Shown here: positions 8,999 to 20,249 of the stretch, in pieces
Numbering within the stretch: position 1 is the first letter of the stretch
How the letters are laid out: the number at the start of each line of letters is the position of its first letter
Assembly (NCBI GenBank): GCA_024734495.1
Contig: JALMQS010000225.1
Coordinates: forward strand, 13,731,573 to 13,795,572
Source of the DNA: Forficula auricularia
Lineage: Eukaryota; Arthropoda; Insecta; Dermaptera; Forficulidae
Length of the DNA: 64,000 nucleotides
Direction of reading: 5' to 3'
Made by a program: the position numbers and the translations under genes
Notes under the pieces: generated by a model
What the model saw: only the letters and a program-made list of their open reading frames with translations
What the model was told of the DNA's origin: nothing
Databases searched by the model: none

Positions 8999-10712
8999 TG
9001 TTCAAACTTAAGAGTTTTCAGCCTTTTTTTTATGTTAATTAATTTAATTAAAATTAATTCAAATAGTTTTAAGTTTTCAATTTATCAAAAAAAATATTAT
9101 AGAAATTTGTTTTCATTTTCCTATTGTAAAGGATATTTTAATATCTTTATTTAAAATATTCTAGAAAAAGATTCAATTTCACAACAAAACTGATATCTTT
9201 TCAATCAAAAATTAATTATACTGGCAGTAATTCAATACTTTGTCGTTTCAAAGGAAATTTATTTAGAGAAAAATACGAATTCCAGTCGCTGTTAAGCAAG
9301 CCTTTCGAGAGAACAAAAATACAGTCATAAAAAATGTGTGACGTTCACCAATCAAAATCCTAGTTTTGATCACGTGACCGTCTGGGCCCTCTTCACAGCT
9401 AGTGAAACCGGGCGAGCTCAGTTGGTTTTAGGCGCTGCCTTCATGTAGACCGAACTCGGGTTGCTCTGCTCGTCTTTTTAAGCGAGAGAGAACTCTACTG
9501 CCTGCGCGGCCATTGAACAGCCCATTATACAGTGGCTGGTTCGTTGTGTCCTTCCTCTTACACTGGTCGGACCCATAGGATGCTGTTCTTTGCTTTTTAG
9601 CGAGAAAGATCTTCATTGCCTTGCGAGGCCATTTTGAACAGCTCGTATACAGTAGCTGGTTCGTTGCGTTTTTTCACCCACGCTGGTGTTAATCCGCCAT
9701 CTTTAAATATCTTGTTTGATTAATTATACGCTAATTATCAACCTGAATTGACGGGTTCAAAGGAACTCCAGAGAAAAGGATTTCTCAAATTGCTTTGTTT
9801 CCAACTAATGCAAGATTTTAGTGTGGAACAAGGACGGATACATCCTCTTTAAGAGAAAGGCTTCAGCTAACGTTTTCAATTGACGAAAAATAATTTCTTT
9901 TGGAACAATCGTGTTGAAAAACAAGCTAAGTAGTTTAATAATTATTTGTAAAACTGTTTATATATTAATCATTAAATATTAGAAATATTTTTCTATTATA
10001 TTGAAAATAATTCACTCTTTAATTCAGAGTTGTATTACTCAATTGATATAATTATCAATTAATTTATGAAATATTGCTATGTTACAATTAATATATTAAT
10101 TATATAAAACTGTATTTATTTTATAAAACATAATGTTACTATAACATGTGCATTTGATATTTTTCCACTGCTGATTTATTAAAAGAAAATAAAAAGTTGT
10201 TATTTTGTTTAAATATTAAATTTGAGTTTTATATTGCTTCCTCCGCCATATTTAAAAAATAAGAAATAATAAGGAGTCTTCCATCTTTGAGATATATATT
10301 TTATTTTGTTTAATAACCAATCCTGTTTTTAATTATTATTAAAAACAAAATCACTATTTATTTGAACTTTAAAAATAAGAATATTTTCCAGAACATTTAC
10401 CATTTTTCAAAGTAGTTTTGATTACTAGCACATTATTCGAACCTGCGGTCAAACCAATTCATTTAACGGTTCCTTTTTTTGAAGTCTTTGGATGCGAAGC
10501 GCTATTAAGGGTGGTTTTTCACTAACGCTTCCTGGCCCGGTATACATCCTTCTTAGCAAAGGGGTTGATATCCAAGAATCTGTTTGCATCAACCAAAGCG
10601 TTCTGAGCTAGACTTCACGGGAAGCAAGTCCATTTAGGGTGTAAACACGTTCTTCGATATTAGTCAATTGATTGAAAAATTAATTGGCCTTAAGAATCCC
10701 GACCCCCAAACA
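8999..10712 (+). repeat. 3' LTR of the BEL/Pao element
   Basis: Pairs with 2659-4370. Differences noticed: one extra A in an A-run near 9094, changes near 9431-9434, 9476 and 9534, and one extra G near 10638. This is about 0.2-0.3 percent substitution, measured by eye. Confidence 0.93.
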
Positions 10713-10787
10713 ACCATATGAAATGAAACGTTGATTCGTGAAATGAAACTCGATTCTACTGCTGCTTACTAATTTCTTTCATTTCGC
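10713..10787. repeat. Right part of duplicated host segment beyond BEL element
   Basis: Begins with the duplicated ACCAT, then ATGAAATGAAACGTTGATTC, and continues to ATTTCGC. It matches 11047-11121. Between 10788 and 10856 lies a unique 69-bp spacer. Confidence 0.85.
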
Positions 10788-10856
10788 ATACTCTTGAGAT
10801 CGACATAATTTTGTTCACAAAAATTCGATGAAAATTAAATTGCCTTGAAGGAAAGT

Positions 10857-11121
10857 ATACTTCTGTTCGCTCCTGGTATCCGGATACAAATTTTGAAAAT
10901 TTTCAGAAAATTAATAGGTACCGCTTTATTTCAAGGGTTCAATTGGCTCGCTGTAATTCTGGCTTCATTACCAGCTCAAATTATACAGATTAAAAAAAAT
11001 ATTCATTGATATATTAGAAAATTCGAGTAGGAAAATTGTTCAAAAAAACATATGAAAAGAAACGTTGATTCGTGAAATGAAACTCGATTCTACTGCTGCT
11101 TACTAATTTCTTTCATTTCGC
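10857..11121. repeat. Uninterrupted copy of the BEL target segment
   Basis: About 265 bp that equals 2463-2658 plus 10713-10787 without the transposon. At the junction it reads TTCAAAAAAACATATGAAAA, against TTCAAAACACCAT and ATATGAAATG on the two sides of the insertion. It confirms the exact insertion point and shows a local tandem duplication older than the insertion. Confidence 0.85.
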
Positions 11122-12216
11122 CACCTATTCATCATTTTTCGGATTATCGATATGTGTAATTGTATTTATTTATTTTTCAAATTTATCTCAAGAAAACAAC
11201 GAGCTCTTGCGGGAAGTCATGCTCTCAGAATAAACGATCCCAAAATCATATATTTCATTAACAAATGTCATTGTCATTATCACATGTACTTCAACAACAT
11301 CCAACCAAACTCAACCATTAAATGGAAATTAATTTATAAATTGGAAGAAGAGAGAAATTTGCCTTTAAATTAAAAAAAAAATTAACAACTATTTCAAATT
11401 CTCGATTAAAAAACATTGAAGACGATTTTTAATTTTTTTTTTTACTTTCTCGATAATGGAAAAAGAAATGGAAGGAAAGAATAAAGTAAAAGTACCTGGA
11501 GCAAACTGGAGAAGAATATTGGACAAGGGAAAAAGCGAGATGGACCAGAAAAGAAAGAGAGGGTGGCTGAGATCCCAAGATCCTCAAGCTAAAAAGAGAG
11601 AGGGTTGGGGGTTGAAAGCAGAGGATGAAGAAATCGATAGAGCACTCGGTGCTGAAGGAATTCCAAATTCGACCGCTCAAGAAAACCGGGGAAAACTTGC
11701 AACCCTCCCCTTCATCCCTCCCACCCCCTCTATTTTATACCTACTACACACCCACGTGACCAGTACCAGCCAACCCCAACCCGCTTGGTCCAGAGGAAAG
11801 AAAAAACATTCGCTTATACAAAAGTAAAAATAAAATAAAAAGTTTACTAGATAATTTGCATGGACTCGGGATATTAACAAAAAACTTTCTCTTCAAAAAC
11901 AAAAAGTTAAACGGAGTTCTATTCAAAATGAACGTAAAAAGATTTCTAGAATAAAAGGTAGGTACACCTATTAGTGAATCCATTCAATTCTGTCAATTTC
12001 TGTATGTGTGTCTGCATTCAGAAACCCACGATAAATTCATGATAAGCTGCAGAAAGTTCGTTTTTGTGCTATGTTTGTATTTCCAATTTAGAGAATTAAT
12101 TACATTTTATAGATTTTCTATCTCTAGATATTCCATTTACAAAATGAAAAATTATTCAAAAAAATATTTTAAAATTAATTTGAAGAATGGCAAGTATGGT
12201 CCACATCTCTTGGGTC
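11122..12216. other. Unassigned AT-rich stretch
   Basis: No recognised repeat or gene. The longest frame, 123 codons at 11456-11827 on the plus strand, is rich in K, E and G at its start and in P, S and T later. It overlaps two other open frames on the minus strand and has no domain I know. I do not call it a gene. Confidence 0.5.
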
Positions 12217-12332
12217 ATTGTTAATAATTTAATTTTATTTATTCTCTTAGAAAGACGGACTGGTAAGCGAAATACCTAAGTAGGTTATAAAGAAAGAGAG
12301 TCCATAAATTATTCAAATTTTATTCAAATTCC

Positions 12333-12366
12333 AACGTTTCGGAGACTTTCTTATCTCCTTCTTCAG
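12333..12366 (-). ncRNA. Hammerhead ribozyme, type I-like
   Basis: Minus strand reads CTGAAGA, stem II GGAGA...TCTCC, GAAAC and cleavage triplet GTT. All core positions are intact. Confidence 0.8.
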
Positions 12367-12580
12367 GGTATTGAATAGTTATTGAGTTATTGATGGGTGA
12401 GATAACTCGGCTCACATTTGTCTCTCCTTTATGTCATATCATAAGTGTACTTAAGTATAACTAAGTACATTTATGATATAATGTTGAATAATTGTGTAAT
12501 ATTGTTGTTATCACATAAAGGAGAGACAAATGTGAGCCGAGTTATCTCACCCATCAATAACTCAATAACCATTCAATATC

Positions 12581-12614
12581 CTGAAGAAGGAGAGAAAAAA
12601 GTCTCCGAAACGTT
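12581..12614 (+). ncRNA. Hammerhead ribozyme, type I-like
   Basis: CTGAAGA, stem II GGAGA...GTCTCC, GAAAC and GTT. Stem I can form: ATTCAA at 12571-12576 pairs with TTGAAT just after the cleavage site, separated from the core by a small internal loop, as in natural active hammerheads. Stem III is extremely short, a trait described for Penelope-like hammerheads, which may act as dimers. Confidence 0.85.
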
Positions 12615-12744
12615 GGAATTTGAATAAAATTTAAATAATTTATGGACTGCCTTTCATTATTGTTAATAATATTTATTTCAAAATTTGATTCTTCAATGGA
12701 TGAGTTGTTGAGGAGGAACATTTCGGATACAACCACTAGGATTA

Positions 12745-12836
12745 GTGGGTCGATTCTGAAATGTAATGTAAGGGCTCCACCCATGTATCTAGATACAATT
12801 TACGTATAATTACATTGCGTTTCAGAATCGACCCAT
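12745..12836. repeat. Short inverted repeat
   Basis: GGGTCGATTCTGAAATGTAA is followed by its near complement ending CAGAATCGACCCA. No duplications or coding capacity seen; possibly a MITE remnant. Confidence 0.55.
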
Positions 12837-12957
12837 AGATATTTTTAACAAGTTCTTCAGTAGGTACAAATTTTCGACACCAAATTATAGAGTCGTTGCC
12901 AAGCTCTGAATGTGGTTTCACTCTTGTAATGATTTCAAAATCACTTGGAAACTATTC

Positions 12958-13225
12958 CAGGCATGGGCGTAGTTAAGGGTGAGGTAAGGGGGCAGTGCCC
13001 CCCCCCCTAGAGAAATCGACACATCATTATTACGAGACATTACATTTATGTTATAAAATTCTTCCATTGTATATCTCATTCAATTATTTCGTTACTTACA
13101 AAATTTGTCAATTCTACTAAAAAGTTGGTTGATCTCTAATCGGATTACCTAAATTAAAACCTTGAGGGGGATAATTAGATGGCCGGCTGCCCCCCCCCCT
13201 TTGGAAAAACTACCTAACTAGGCCA
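12958..13225. mobile_element. Probable hAT-like non-autonomous remnant
   Basis: Left end CAGGCATGGGCGTAGTTAAG followed by GGGGGCAGTGCCCCC. The right side has CTGCCCCCC and then AACTACCTAACTAGG, a poor inverse of the left. The CAGG..GGCGTAG start with inner C-runs is typical of insect hAT MITEs. No clear 8-bp duplication remains. Confidence 0.45.
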
Positions 13226-14351
13226 ATGAAATTAGGTATCGAAACTTGGAGAATTTTGATGAGATTATTTCAATAATCTAGAGTAGTTTTAATCAGAATA
13301 ATATATACCTGACTTATTCTTTTCAAGGATGTGTGATGACAAATTCCGCAGCTTTTTAGTGAAACAAATAGAAGAAAAAACAAAAAACATGTTTTGAATG
13401 GTAATTTAAATACGAAGATACGATTCCCCGTAGACAAAGAATTGAGCCAATAAAACGGCATATCATGAATATTGGAAAATGGAATATGCGAACAAAGCTT
13501 GAGAAACTTAATCTAAATATTGAATCCGTGAAATAATAAAAAAAGATTAGCTTAACAATTCATTTTAATAATAAAAAGGAAAAGTTTCATAGCAACGGGC
13601 GTGTGGATTCACGGGGAATCCGGGAATCCCCGCCACAAACGATATGATTACTGAACAGCCGTCTTCTCATTGATAATAAGCTTCACATCTCTTTTTAACG
13701 AAATCCAATTTTCTTTTTTCTTTTCCAATAGACAGACGGAAAGAAAGAGAGAGATAGAAACGTCGTGTCGTTGGCGCATATGATATCGATGATTTGCACA
13801 AAATAATATTAAAAAAGAGAAAATTGAATCAGATGCTAAAAAAGTATTTCCTATTCCATTTGGGCTCAACAGCGAGAGACAAATATAAAACGCAACGTTT
13901 ATTAATGTTTTATCTATGTGCATGTGAAGCAATTGAGAGAGTATCATCAAGGGAGGGATGCAATTTTAGTTTCGCTTTGGTATTTGGCAATTTAATGAAA
14001 AAAAAACATCCCCTAAATATTTACTAAAAGAATAAAATAGAATAAATATAAATCTTTTATATATACATATAAAAAAACAATATTTTACCATATTCTTAAA
14101 AAAAAAAAAACAATTTTAAACGTCTAAACTTTTCGGGGGGATTTCTCTCTTTATCAATAGAATTTTAAGAAATTTGAAAAATGTTTGCTTTAAGAAATAA
14201 ATATAAAGCAACTATAAACAATTAAATATTTTGAAAATTGACAATGATTCAGATTGTCTTGAATTACCTTGAATAAAAATAAAAAATATAAATATTTAAA
14301 TTTGAATTTCTAAAATTAATCTTTTTTTTTCTAAATTCTGCTCTTTAATCT
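13226..14351. other. Unassigned AT-rich stretch
   Basis: No element or gene recognised. Contains A and G homopolymers and several small frames without known domains. Confidence 0.5.
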
Positions 14352-14365
14352 AAAATGTTGGCATT

Positions 14366-14580
14366 TTTTTATTTATTTATTGTCACCGGGAACAAAGCCG
14401 ATTTAGACAGCACATAAGTAAAGTGTTAGTAGAGTTAGTGAGGGAGCCGAGTTTTTAGCCGGTAGAAATTTTTATTTGCCAGCCAGGATCGAACCCCGGC
14501 CTTCCGCTCCAACATCGTCATAATCGATCGATGCCGGAGCGGGGCCAGCGCGTTAGCCGGCTCGGCTAACCCGACTCCCC
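14366..14580 (-). mobile_element. tRNA-derived SINE
   Basis: Flanked by perfect 14-bp duplications AAAATGTTGGCATT at 14352-14365 and 14581-14594. Read on the minus strand it starts GGGGAGTCGGG, then an A-box-like TAGCCGAGCCGG and a B-box GGTTCGATCC, and ends in an AATAAATAAA tail. This is the plan of a tRNA-promoter SINE inserted by a LINE's machinery. Its GC-rich body stands out from the AT-rich surroundings. Confidence 0.88.
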
Positions 14581-14700
14581 AAAATGTTGGCATTAAAAAA
14601 GTCAAAATCGTGTAATAGTGGAATGGCTCTATAACTAGCTAACATAGTACATTTGCAAACTTTTATTCTTATTAAATATTTATGTTCGTAAATTCTAGAT

Positions 14701-14959
14701 AATAATAAAATATTTGGGAAAATTGCAAGGTAGGTATCACAAAAAAAAATGAAATAAAAAAAAAATGTGTTTAGAATTCGATATATTTCGGTATGTCAGT
14801 TTTCTCTGACTCCTGATGATGGTCTGACAACCCGAAATCGAATTCTAAACTCACTTATTTAATTTTTTTGTGAAACCTACCTCGCAATTTTACCCAATGT
14901 TTTATTATTATATAAAGATGTTTGACCTAGAACCATCACCTATCTCCTTAAAATCTATT
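14701..14959. mobile_element. Palindromic ribozyme element, family C
   Basis: Flanked by perfect 13-bp duplications GTAAATTCTAGAT at 14688-14700 and 14960-14972. Arms contain the family marks GGTAGGT.TCAC and GTGAAACCTACCTCGC. A hammerhead-like core at 14813-14839 keeps CTGATGA and GAAATC but has lost the stem III bases, so it is probably inactive. The other arm is truncated at the core. It ends CCTATCTCCTTAAAATCTATT. Confidence 0.85.
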
Positions 14960-15222
14960 GTAAATTCTAGATTTTAAATATTGTGTGGTCTATCCTATAA
15001 ATGTATGCCTCGATACAAACTAAACAATAAATTTTGTTAGCCAAGTTCTTTTGAGAAGCTCTCTATCTTTTAATTTTGAAGAAAAGGAATGAGAGTGAAT
15101 TTGGTTGGTTAAAAAATAGAATTAATATTGTGAACTACGAATATTTCCTTGACATATTTGGATTATTATTTTATATTTGGGAAAGAGATTTAAGTATTTT
15201 AAATTTGACATTGTTATTATTA

Positions 15223-15475
15223 AAGGAGACAATAAAAGTGTGTCTTCTGCTGGACAAATAACTTTTTTAATTTATTTATAAAGAGACTATAGTTTCGAGG
15301 GCCTTGCCCTCTTCATTAGTTTATTACAATTGATTTATAGGAATTGATGTGTGAAATAGTCTTGTTATAAATAAATTAAGAAATTTATTTTTCCAGCAGA
15401 AGACACACTCTTTTATTGTCTCCTTCAATTTATAAAAATTCTGCTACTCTCGGCAAAAAGTAACTTTCAATATAA
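15223..15475. mobile_element. Palindromic ribozyme element, family A
   Basis: Flanked by 12-bp duplications TTGTTATTATTA at 15211-15222 and 15476-15487. It starts AAGGAGACAATAAAAG and ends with the family tail (complement of TTTTTGCCGAGAGTAGCAGA) at about 15441-15466. A minus-strand hammerhead at 15284-15319 has stem II GAGGGC/GCCCTC, GAAAC and GTC, but reads CTAATGA instead of CTGATGA, so it may be impaired. The right arm lacks a core. Confidence 0.85.
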
Positions 15476-15487
15476 TTGTTATTATTA

Positions 15488-16382
15488 TTATTTCATTAAT
15501 TTCTATAAAAAAACTTTTTTATTAAATGGTTAAATGATTATTTAAAACAATATCTAATAAATAGTTGTTTTATATTATTTTATTTCTTAAAGCAACTAAT
15601 TTTTTAAATTTCTTAAAACTCCATTGGTAAAGGGAGAATTTCTCCCAAAACGTTTGAATTTTAAATAAACGTTTTAAAATTATTTTTTTATAAAAGATTT
15701 GTAGGTATTTAATTATTATTAGATATTATAGAACATTAAATTTTTTCAATACAAGTGTATAATAAAATAAAATTTAATAACAAATATCTAGAAACAAGGG
15801 AAAAGAATGTTTCTGGAAAAATGCAGGGAAATATTTCGTCCTGAGATGTGGAAAGATAAGAAGGAATGGATGATGTAAGCGAGGGGTGTAAAAGGGTGTT
15901 GTGGCTGTCCCAGGGGGTGAGCAGAAGGGGTTGGTTGCTTGGTGGTAATTCGAAATTGAATTTCATCCAGGCGCGCGCGCGTGTTGTTTCAAGTTTGCCA
16001 ACTTTGAACGGGTTATTAATTAATGAAAATAAGATAAGATTTGCCAATTTCAAATTAGAAACTCTCTCTCTCTCTTAAGGAAAATAAATCGAGACAAACG
16101 AAATTAGACAATCTTAAAAAATAAAATAAAATAAAAAATAAAAAATTTCTCTAGGTGCAAATGCACTACTAGAGTAACTCTAGGCAGAAAATTCTCTTCG
16201 CTAATCAGATTAAAGTGGGCGTGGTAACAAGTGCAACTTAGTCCAATTGTTTTGAAATAAGTGCACATAAACCATGCCGAATTCATTGTGATTAGCGGAG
16301 AGTTCCCTTTAGCTAGGGTGCAGAGCGTAGTGTATTCGGACTCTAACTACGCTGAATCATGAAGAAAAATTATTTTCCAAAC
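15488..16382. other. Unassigned stretch with short simple repeats
   Basis: No gene or named element recognised. It includes GCGCGCGCG near 15972, a CT run at about 16062-16075 and a long AAAAT-rich tract near 16116-16147. Confidence 0.5.
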
Positions 16383-16394
16383 ATAATTTTTTCT

Positions 16395-16721
16395 CACAGG
16401 AATTATTTAACGGATTATAGTGGTGTTTCACAAAGTGGAAATAAAATTAAAAAAATTAAAAAATTATATTTTGGAGATTTTTTATTTACCTCTATACATA
16501 TTTCGGGCTATGAACCCTTCATCAGGAGGTTTAACAAAAAACTGTTTTTTGAAGGGTTCATAGCCCGAAATATGTATAGATATAAATAAAAAATCTCCAA
16601 AATATAATTTTTTAATTTTTTCAATTTTATTTCCACTTTGTAAAACACCACTATAATCCGTTAAATAATTCCTGTGTTTAATATGTTTCACTATAAACCA
16701 ACACCGCTTTCCCTAAACGTT
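16395..16721. mobile_element. Palindromic ribozyme element, family D
   Basis: Flanked by 12-bp duplications ATAATTTTTTCT at 16383-16394 and 16722-16733. Arms 16395-16530 and 16545-16676 are inverted copies. The left arm bears a hammerhead on the minus strand (16492-16525). In the right arm the stem II and GAAAT parts remain, but CTGATGA is damaged. The last 45 bp include GTTTCACTATAAACCAACAC, also seen in inverse at about 20549. Confidence 0.8.
16492..16525 (-). ncRNA. Hammerhead ribozyme, type I-like
   Basis: Minus strand reads CTGATGA, stem II AGGG/CCC with loop TTCATAG, then GAAAT and ATGTATAG. Core and stem II are intact; the cleavage triplet is probably GTA. Confidence 0.65.
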
Positions 16722-16736
16722 ATAATTTTTTCTATT

Positions 16737-16870
16737 ATAGGAGAAAATAAAAGAGTGTTTCTTGTGCTGGAAAAATAAATTTTTAATTTATTTATGACGA
16801 GAATATAGTTTCGAGGGATTTGCCTTCTTTATCAGTCTATTACAATTGATTCACAGGAATCGATGACTTT
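16737..16870. repeat. Single arm of family A with degraded ribozyme
   Basis: Begins TAGGAGAAAATAAAAGAG, continues through the CTGGAAAAATAAATTTTTAA block and a minus-strand core at 16801-16835 that reads CTGATAA, stem II with mismatches, GAAAC and a TTC triplet. There is no inverted partner. It abuts the family D element. Confidence 0.7.
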
Positions 16871-18233
16871 TTTCTATGTTTGAATTTTATCATTCACGAT
16901 TTCGAAAACATAGAATTGGTTAGATTTAATTTCTTAATTTTTCAGATGTAAAATGTAGAAATAAATAAGAAAAAATCGATACTTTATTAATGTAGTTCTT
17001 TCACAAATGCAAACATTTAAGAAGTGTTCGAAACTTGGAATATAAGTCATTAAACGCATAATAAACACACTGTTAAAATTTGAAGACGATTTACTTCATC
17101 AAACATGAAGTAAATTCAATTAAAAATGACATTTTTACATATGGTAGATTGGGAAAGGGTGGGAAAATGATGATTATTTTATTTTTTTTCTTTAAATAAC
17201 TTTCACCATCTTGATGAAAAATTAATATTTGTTAGAATAATATATTCGGAGTAGCTTAAAAAAAATTGAAATTATTTACCTCGTAGTTTTGAAAAAAATA
17301 AAAAAAAACATATTTGGGGGATTATTTCTAGTGAGGGGATATAAGATCAACGGCTTGGAAATGATCCATTCATAAAGAGGAAATAGTAGTGGGAGAAGTA
17401 CAGTCACGTTAAAAAAACATAACCTAAAATTGTATTACTGTTCATATGTATAGAGTGGTTACGAGCCTAAAACTTTTTGTGTGGATTGTCGCGAAAGAAC
17501 TACCTTAAAATTTCAAACGAAATTTTTCTAATAACAAAATAAGACTACTACGTGGATATAAAAACATTTTCGAAACGAAAAACTGATTAGAATTTGAGGT
17601 TTTTAGATTTATAAAATCCCGAAAATCAAATTATTATATTGAAACTTTTAAATGTTTGTCGCTAATGAGCTAAAATTCGGTATAAAAGTTTGGGTTGTGA
17701 CTAATTTCAGTTTTTTAGCTTAAATATTTCACTGTGGAAAATTGTCAAATCATCAATATTTGCCAGAGTCTATACTCTACAAGAAGTTTTCTCTTTTAAA
17801 AAAAAAAAAATCAGTCTTATCTCGTTTGTTTCTTAACACGGAAGGAAGCTTCGGACCTGCCGCAAATTTTCATTCGAATTCTAGTGAAAAAACAAAGTGG
17901 AAAACGAATGTACTAATGGTAGGTTTGTTTGTTGATCAGATTGGATGGTTAGTAGAGGGTGAGCCTGAAGAGAAGGGGCGGGTCAGATCGCGTGGGTTCA
18001 CAATTCAACTAACACTTGCCATATAAAGGGAAAGCATGAAAAAACTGGATTTTTACCATATTATTCTATTAATTAAATAAAGAAAAAAAAACGCTTTCTC
18101 AATTTGCATGTTTTAAATCACCCTCTTGTTGTTTGTTTTTTTTTTTAATGGGCGTGTTTAATCTCGCCTTCCAATCTCCTACAATCCTATCTTTTGATTG
18201 TTAGGGTTCCGTGCAAAAATAAATTTGTGTATC
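16871..18233. other. Unassigned AT-rich stretch
   Basis: No gene or known repeat. Contains poly(A/T) runs and a GC-richer patch at about 17930-18010 (GAGAAGGGGCGGGTCAGATC) without a recognised feature. Confidence 0.5.
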
Positions 18234-18606
18234 CTCTATGGCAGTGATTCTCAAACACTGTGCCGCAGAACTTTAGTGTGCCGCGAGATTCTTGAAGTGT
18301 GCCGTCTTTGCTAGGCAGTGATCCCTCCCGAATTGAAAATTATTTATTTTTTTTTACATTTCTTTATGATTTAAACTACATTTAATTACATTTAATCCAA
18401 ATATTTATTTGATCTTTTGAACTGAAGAGCTAGTAACATTTTACAGGATGCAGAATGTTCTATATGATAATTTTATAGGTAAGTCATAACTCCCCTCCCC
18501 AAAAAAAAAATTATATTAATTTATTTTATTGTTAGTGTGGCGTCAAATTTTGAAATTATTAAAAGTGTGTCGTGGCGAAAAAAGGTTAAGAATAACTGCT
18601 CTATGG
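18234..18606. mobile_element. hAT-like MITE with perfect 8-bp duplication
   Basis: Element body 18242-18598 (357 bp) starts CAGTGATTCTCAAACACTGT and ends GGTTAAGAATAACTG. CTCTATGG lies on both sides (18234-18241 and 18599-18606). Eight-base duplications and CAGTG..TCTCAA ends are typical of hAT elements. GTGCCGC repeats near the left end and GTGTGTCGTGGCG at the right may be transposase-binding subterminal motifs. No coding frame. Confidence 0.88.
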
Positions 18607-18834
18607 TGTAATCAGGCTTGTCCAATCCGCTCAAAAAATCACAAACTTACATCTTTATTTGATTGCGACTGAGAATACCAGTGATATTGATTGCTTAAAA
18701 TACAATAATTTTAGCTTGCTCCGCTTTATAGTCCAGTCATCGAACGCTCAAAAAGGGGGTATAGAAAACATTGAAGAGGAAAGAATTTTTTTCTTATGGA
18801 ATGTGTTTGGGGTAGTTAGAGGGTAAAAATGTTA

Positions 18835-19126
18835 ATAACTTTTAAGGAGATAGGTGTTGGTTCTAGGTGAAACATTTTAATATAATAATAAAATCTGAGT
18901 AAGAATCGAGGTAGGTTTCACAAAAAAAGAAATAAAACAAAATTGAGTTTTGAATTCGATATATTTGGGGTCAGCCCATCTTCAGGAGTCAGAGAAAAAG
19001 TGGGGAGTTTTCTCTGGCTCCTGAAGATGGGCTGACCCCCGAAATATATCGAATACAAAACTCAATTTTGTTTTATTTCTTTTTTTGTGAAACCTACCTC
19101 GCATCTTACTCAAGTTTTATTATTAT
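18835..19126. mobile_element. Palindromic ribozyme element, family C
   Basis: Flanked by 13-bp duplications GGTAAAAAT(G/A)TTA at 18822-18834 and 19127-19139, 12 of 13 identical. The left end carries ACTTTTAAGGAGATAGGTGT and GTGAAACATTTTAATATAA. Inverted arms hold a plus-strand hammerhead at 19021-19050 and a minus-strand copy at 18958-18987 that has lost two bases before AAA. Confidence 0.88.
19021..19050 (+). ncRNA. Hammerhead ribozyme, type I-like
   Basis: CTGAAGA, stem II TGGG/CCCC with loop CTGA, GAAAT, and ATC triplet. Upstream GGCTC can give two stem I pairs next to the core. Confidence 0.75.
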
Positions 19127-19427
19127 GGTAAAAATATTAGTCCCCAGTCCTAGCTACCGGGCTTAGGGGTGGGATGAGGGTGGAAATGCTTTATTTTTTT
19201 GGGTTTTTGCTTATATCTCAAATGTATGTTGTGGTAGGATGTGTTTCTTCTTTAAGAAGCAAAAGAAGCACTTTCTACCACTACTTAGCTGTGTCTGAAT
19301 TATTGTTATTGGAAAAGCATTTCAATTTTGTTTTACCTATGCCGGGGTGTGTGGGAATAAGATACCTGAAAAAATCAGTTGTTCAGTCACCAATCCCCGA
19401 GGGGTGAACCGCGACCTAATATGCTGT

Positions 19428-19665
19428 ACACCTACTTCCACCTGTACTTCCAAATATTTCCAAATAATTCCAAATATTTCCAAGGACTTCCAAATATTTA
19501 CAAGTACTTTCAAATATTTCCCTGTACTTCCAAATGTTTTCAAGTACTTCCTAATATTTCCAAATAATTTCAAATATTTCCAAGTATGTACTTCCAAAAA
19601 TTTCCAAGTACTTTCAAATATTTCCAAGTATTTCCAAATATTTCCAAGTACTTCTAAAATACTTC
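19428..19665. repeat. 10-bp minisatellite
   Basis: About two dozen units of the form TTCCAAATAT alternating with TTCCAAGTAC and variants. It produces long but meaningless repetitive frames on both strands (for example 19347-19772 plus and 19337-19627 minus). Confidence 0.9.
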
Positions 19666-20062
19666 AAAAGAAGCGTATACCTACTTCCAATCTCGGATCA
19701 CCCCTCGCCAATCCCCTTCCCTATAAAATATTTATAATAAAAAAATTATTTCCTCTTCAATGTTTTCTATAATTCATTTGTTGACTTGATTATTATTTAT
19801 TTATGAGTATTGAATTTTTGAATTTAACACGTTATTTAGCAATGAGGTATTCATAAAATGAATAAAATAATTTCTGATTAGTAATGATAAAATCTCGCTT
19901 TTGTTATCTGTGGTGTCCAAACTCTGACCACCGTGGGTCACATTAGTGGTTTGGTAGGTAATTGGATACAGTAAACAAAATATAAAAGATAAATCGTTAA
20001 CTCATTTTGTTGGATTTCGATAGTTAAAACTGGGATATAGTTGTAGAATCCTCAAACTCGGA

Positions 20063-20208
20063 GTGCATAGACACCTACGTCTACACCCTCTCACTTAATC
20101 AGCTTTCCCTTCTCTTCGGTAATGCAAGGGTCTTTCGAGATCCATAGGAGCTGCATCTTTACTGGTGCACCCCTTCTTGCATTCGATTGCATTAAAAAAA
20201 AAACAAAA
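20063..20208 (+). mobile_element. Short LINE 3' end or SINE-like insertion with poly(A)
   Basis: Ends in an A-rich tail from about 20190. AAACTCGG occurs just before the body (about 20055-20062) and after the tail (about 20211-20218), a possible short target duplication. The body contains GGGTCTTTCGAGATCC and CTTCTTGCATTCGATTGCAT. I cannot name the family. Confidence 0.5.
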
Positions 20209-20249
20209 AAAAAAACTCGGGCTATTCCACACGACCCAGAAGTTCATTA

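Larger units (their letters stand above)
2659..10712 (+). mobile_element. BEL/Pao LTR retrotransposon, internally deleted
   Basis: An 8,054-bp element bounded by LTRs of 1,712 and 1,714 bp that begin TGTT and end AACA, with a 5-bp target duplication ACCAT. Between the LTRs are a primer-binding site, one gag-pol frame (4562-8749), and a purine-rich tract before the 3' LTR. Gag, protease, reverse transcriptase and integrase order is that of BEL/Pao. By eye the LTRs differ by four substitutions and two one-base indels, so insertion looks recent. The pol region lacks RNase H, so this copy probably could not copy itself. Confidence 0.93.
12229..12658. mobile_element. Palindromic ribozyme element, family B long form
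   Basis: Flanked by 12-bp duplications ATTGTTAATAAT at 12217-12228 and 12659-12670. The unit starts TTAATTTTATTTATTCTC and carries inverted arms from about 12300 to 12643 that meet near 12455. Each arm has a hammerhead core facing outward (12333-12366 minus, 12581-12614 plus). The same family recurs at 50419-50789 with the same outer block CTTAGAAAGACGGACTGG. No protein is encoded. Confidence 0.85.

Noticed and set aside
11456..11827. 123-codon plus-strand frame
   Set aside because: Low-complexity composition, no known domain, overlapped by minus-strand frames, no splice or repeat support.
15736..16078. Overlapping 105- and 70-codon frames on opposite strands
   Set aside because: No domain, mutual overlap, and partly simple-sequence composition.
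19347..19772. 141-codon frame with repeated F, K, Y, P residues
   Set aside because: Produced by the 10-bp minisatellite read in register; both strands are open.
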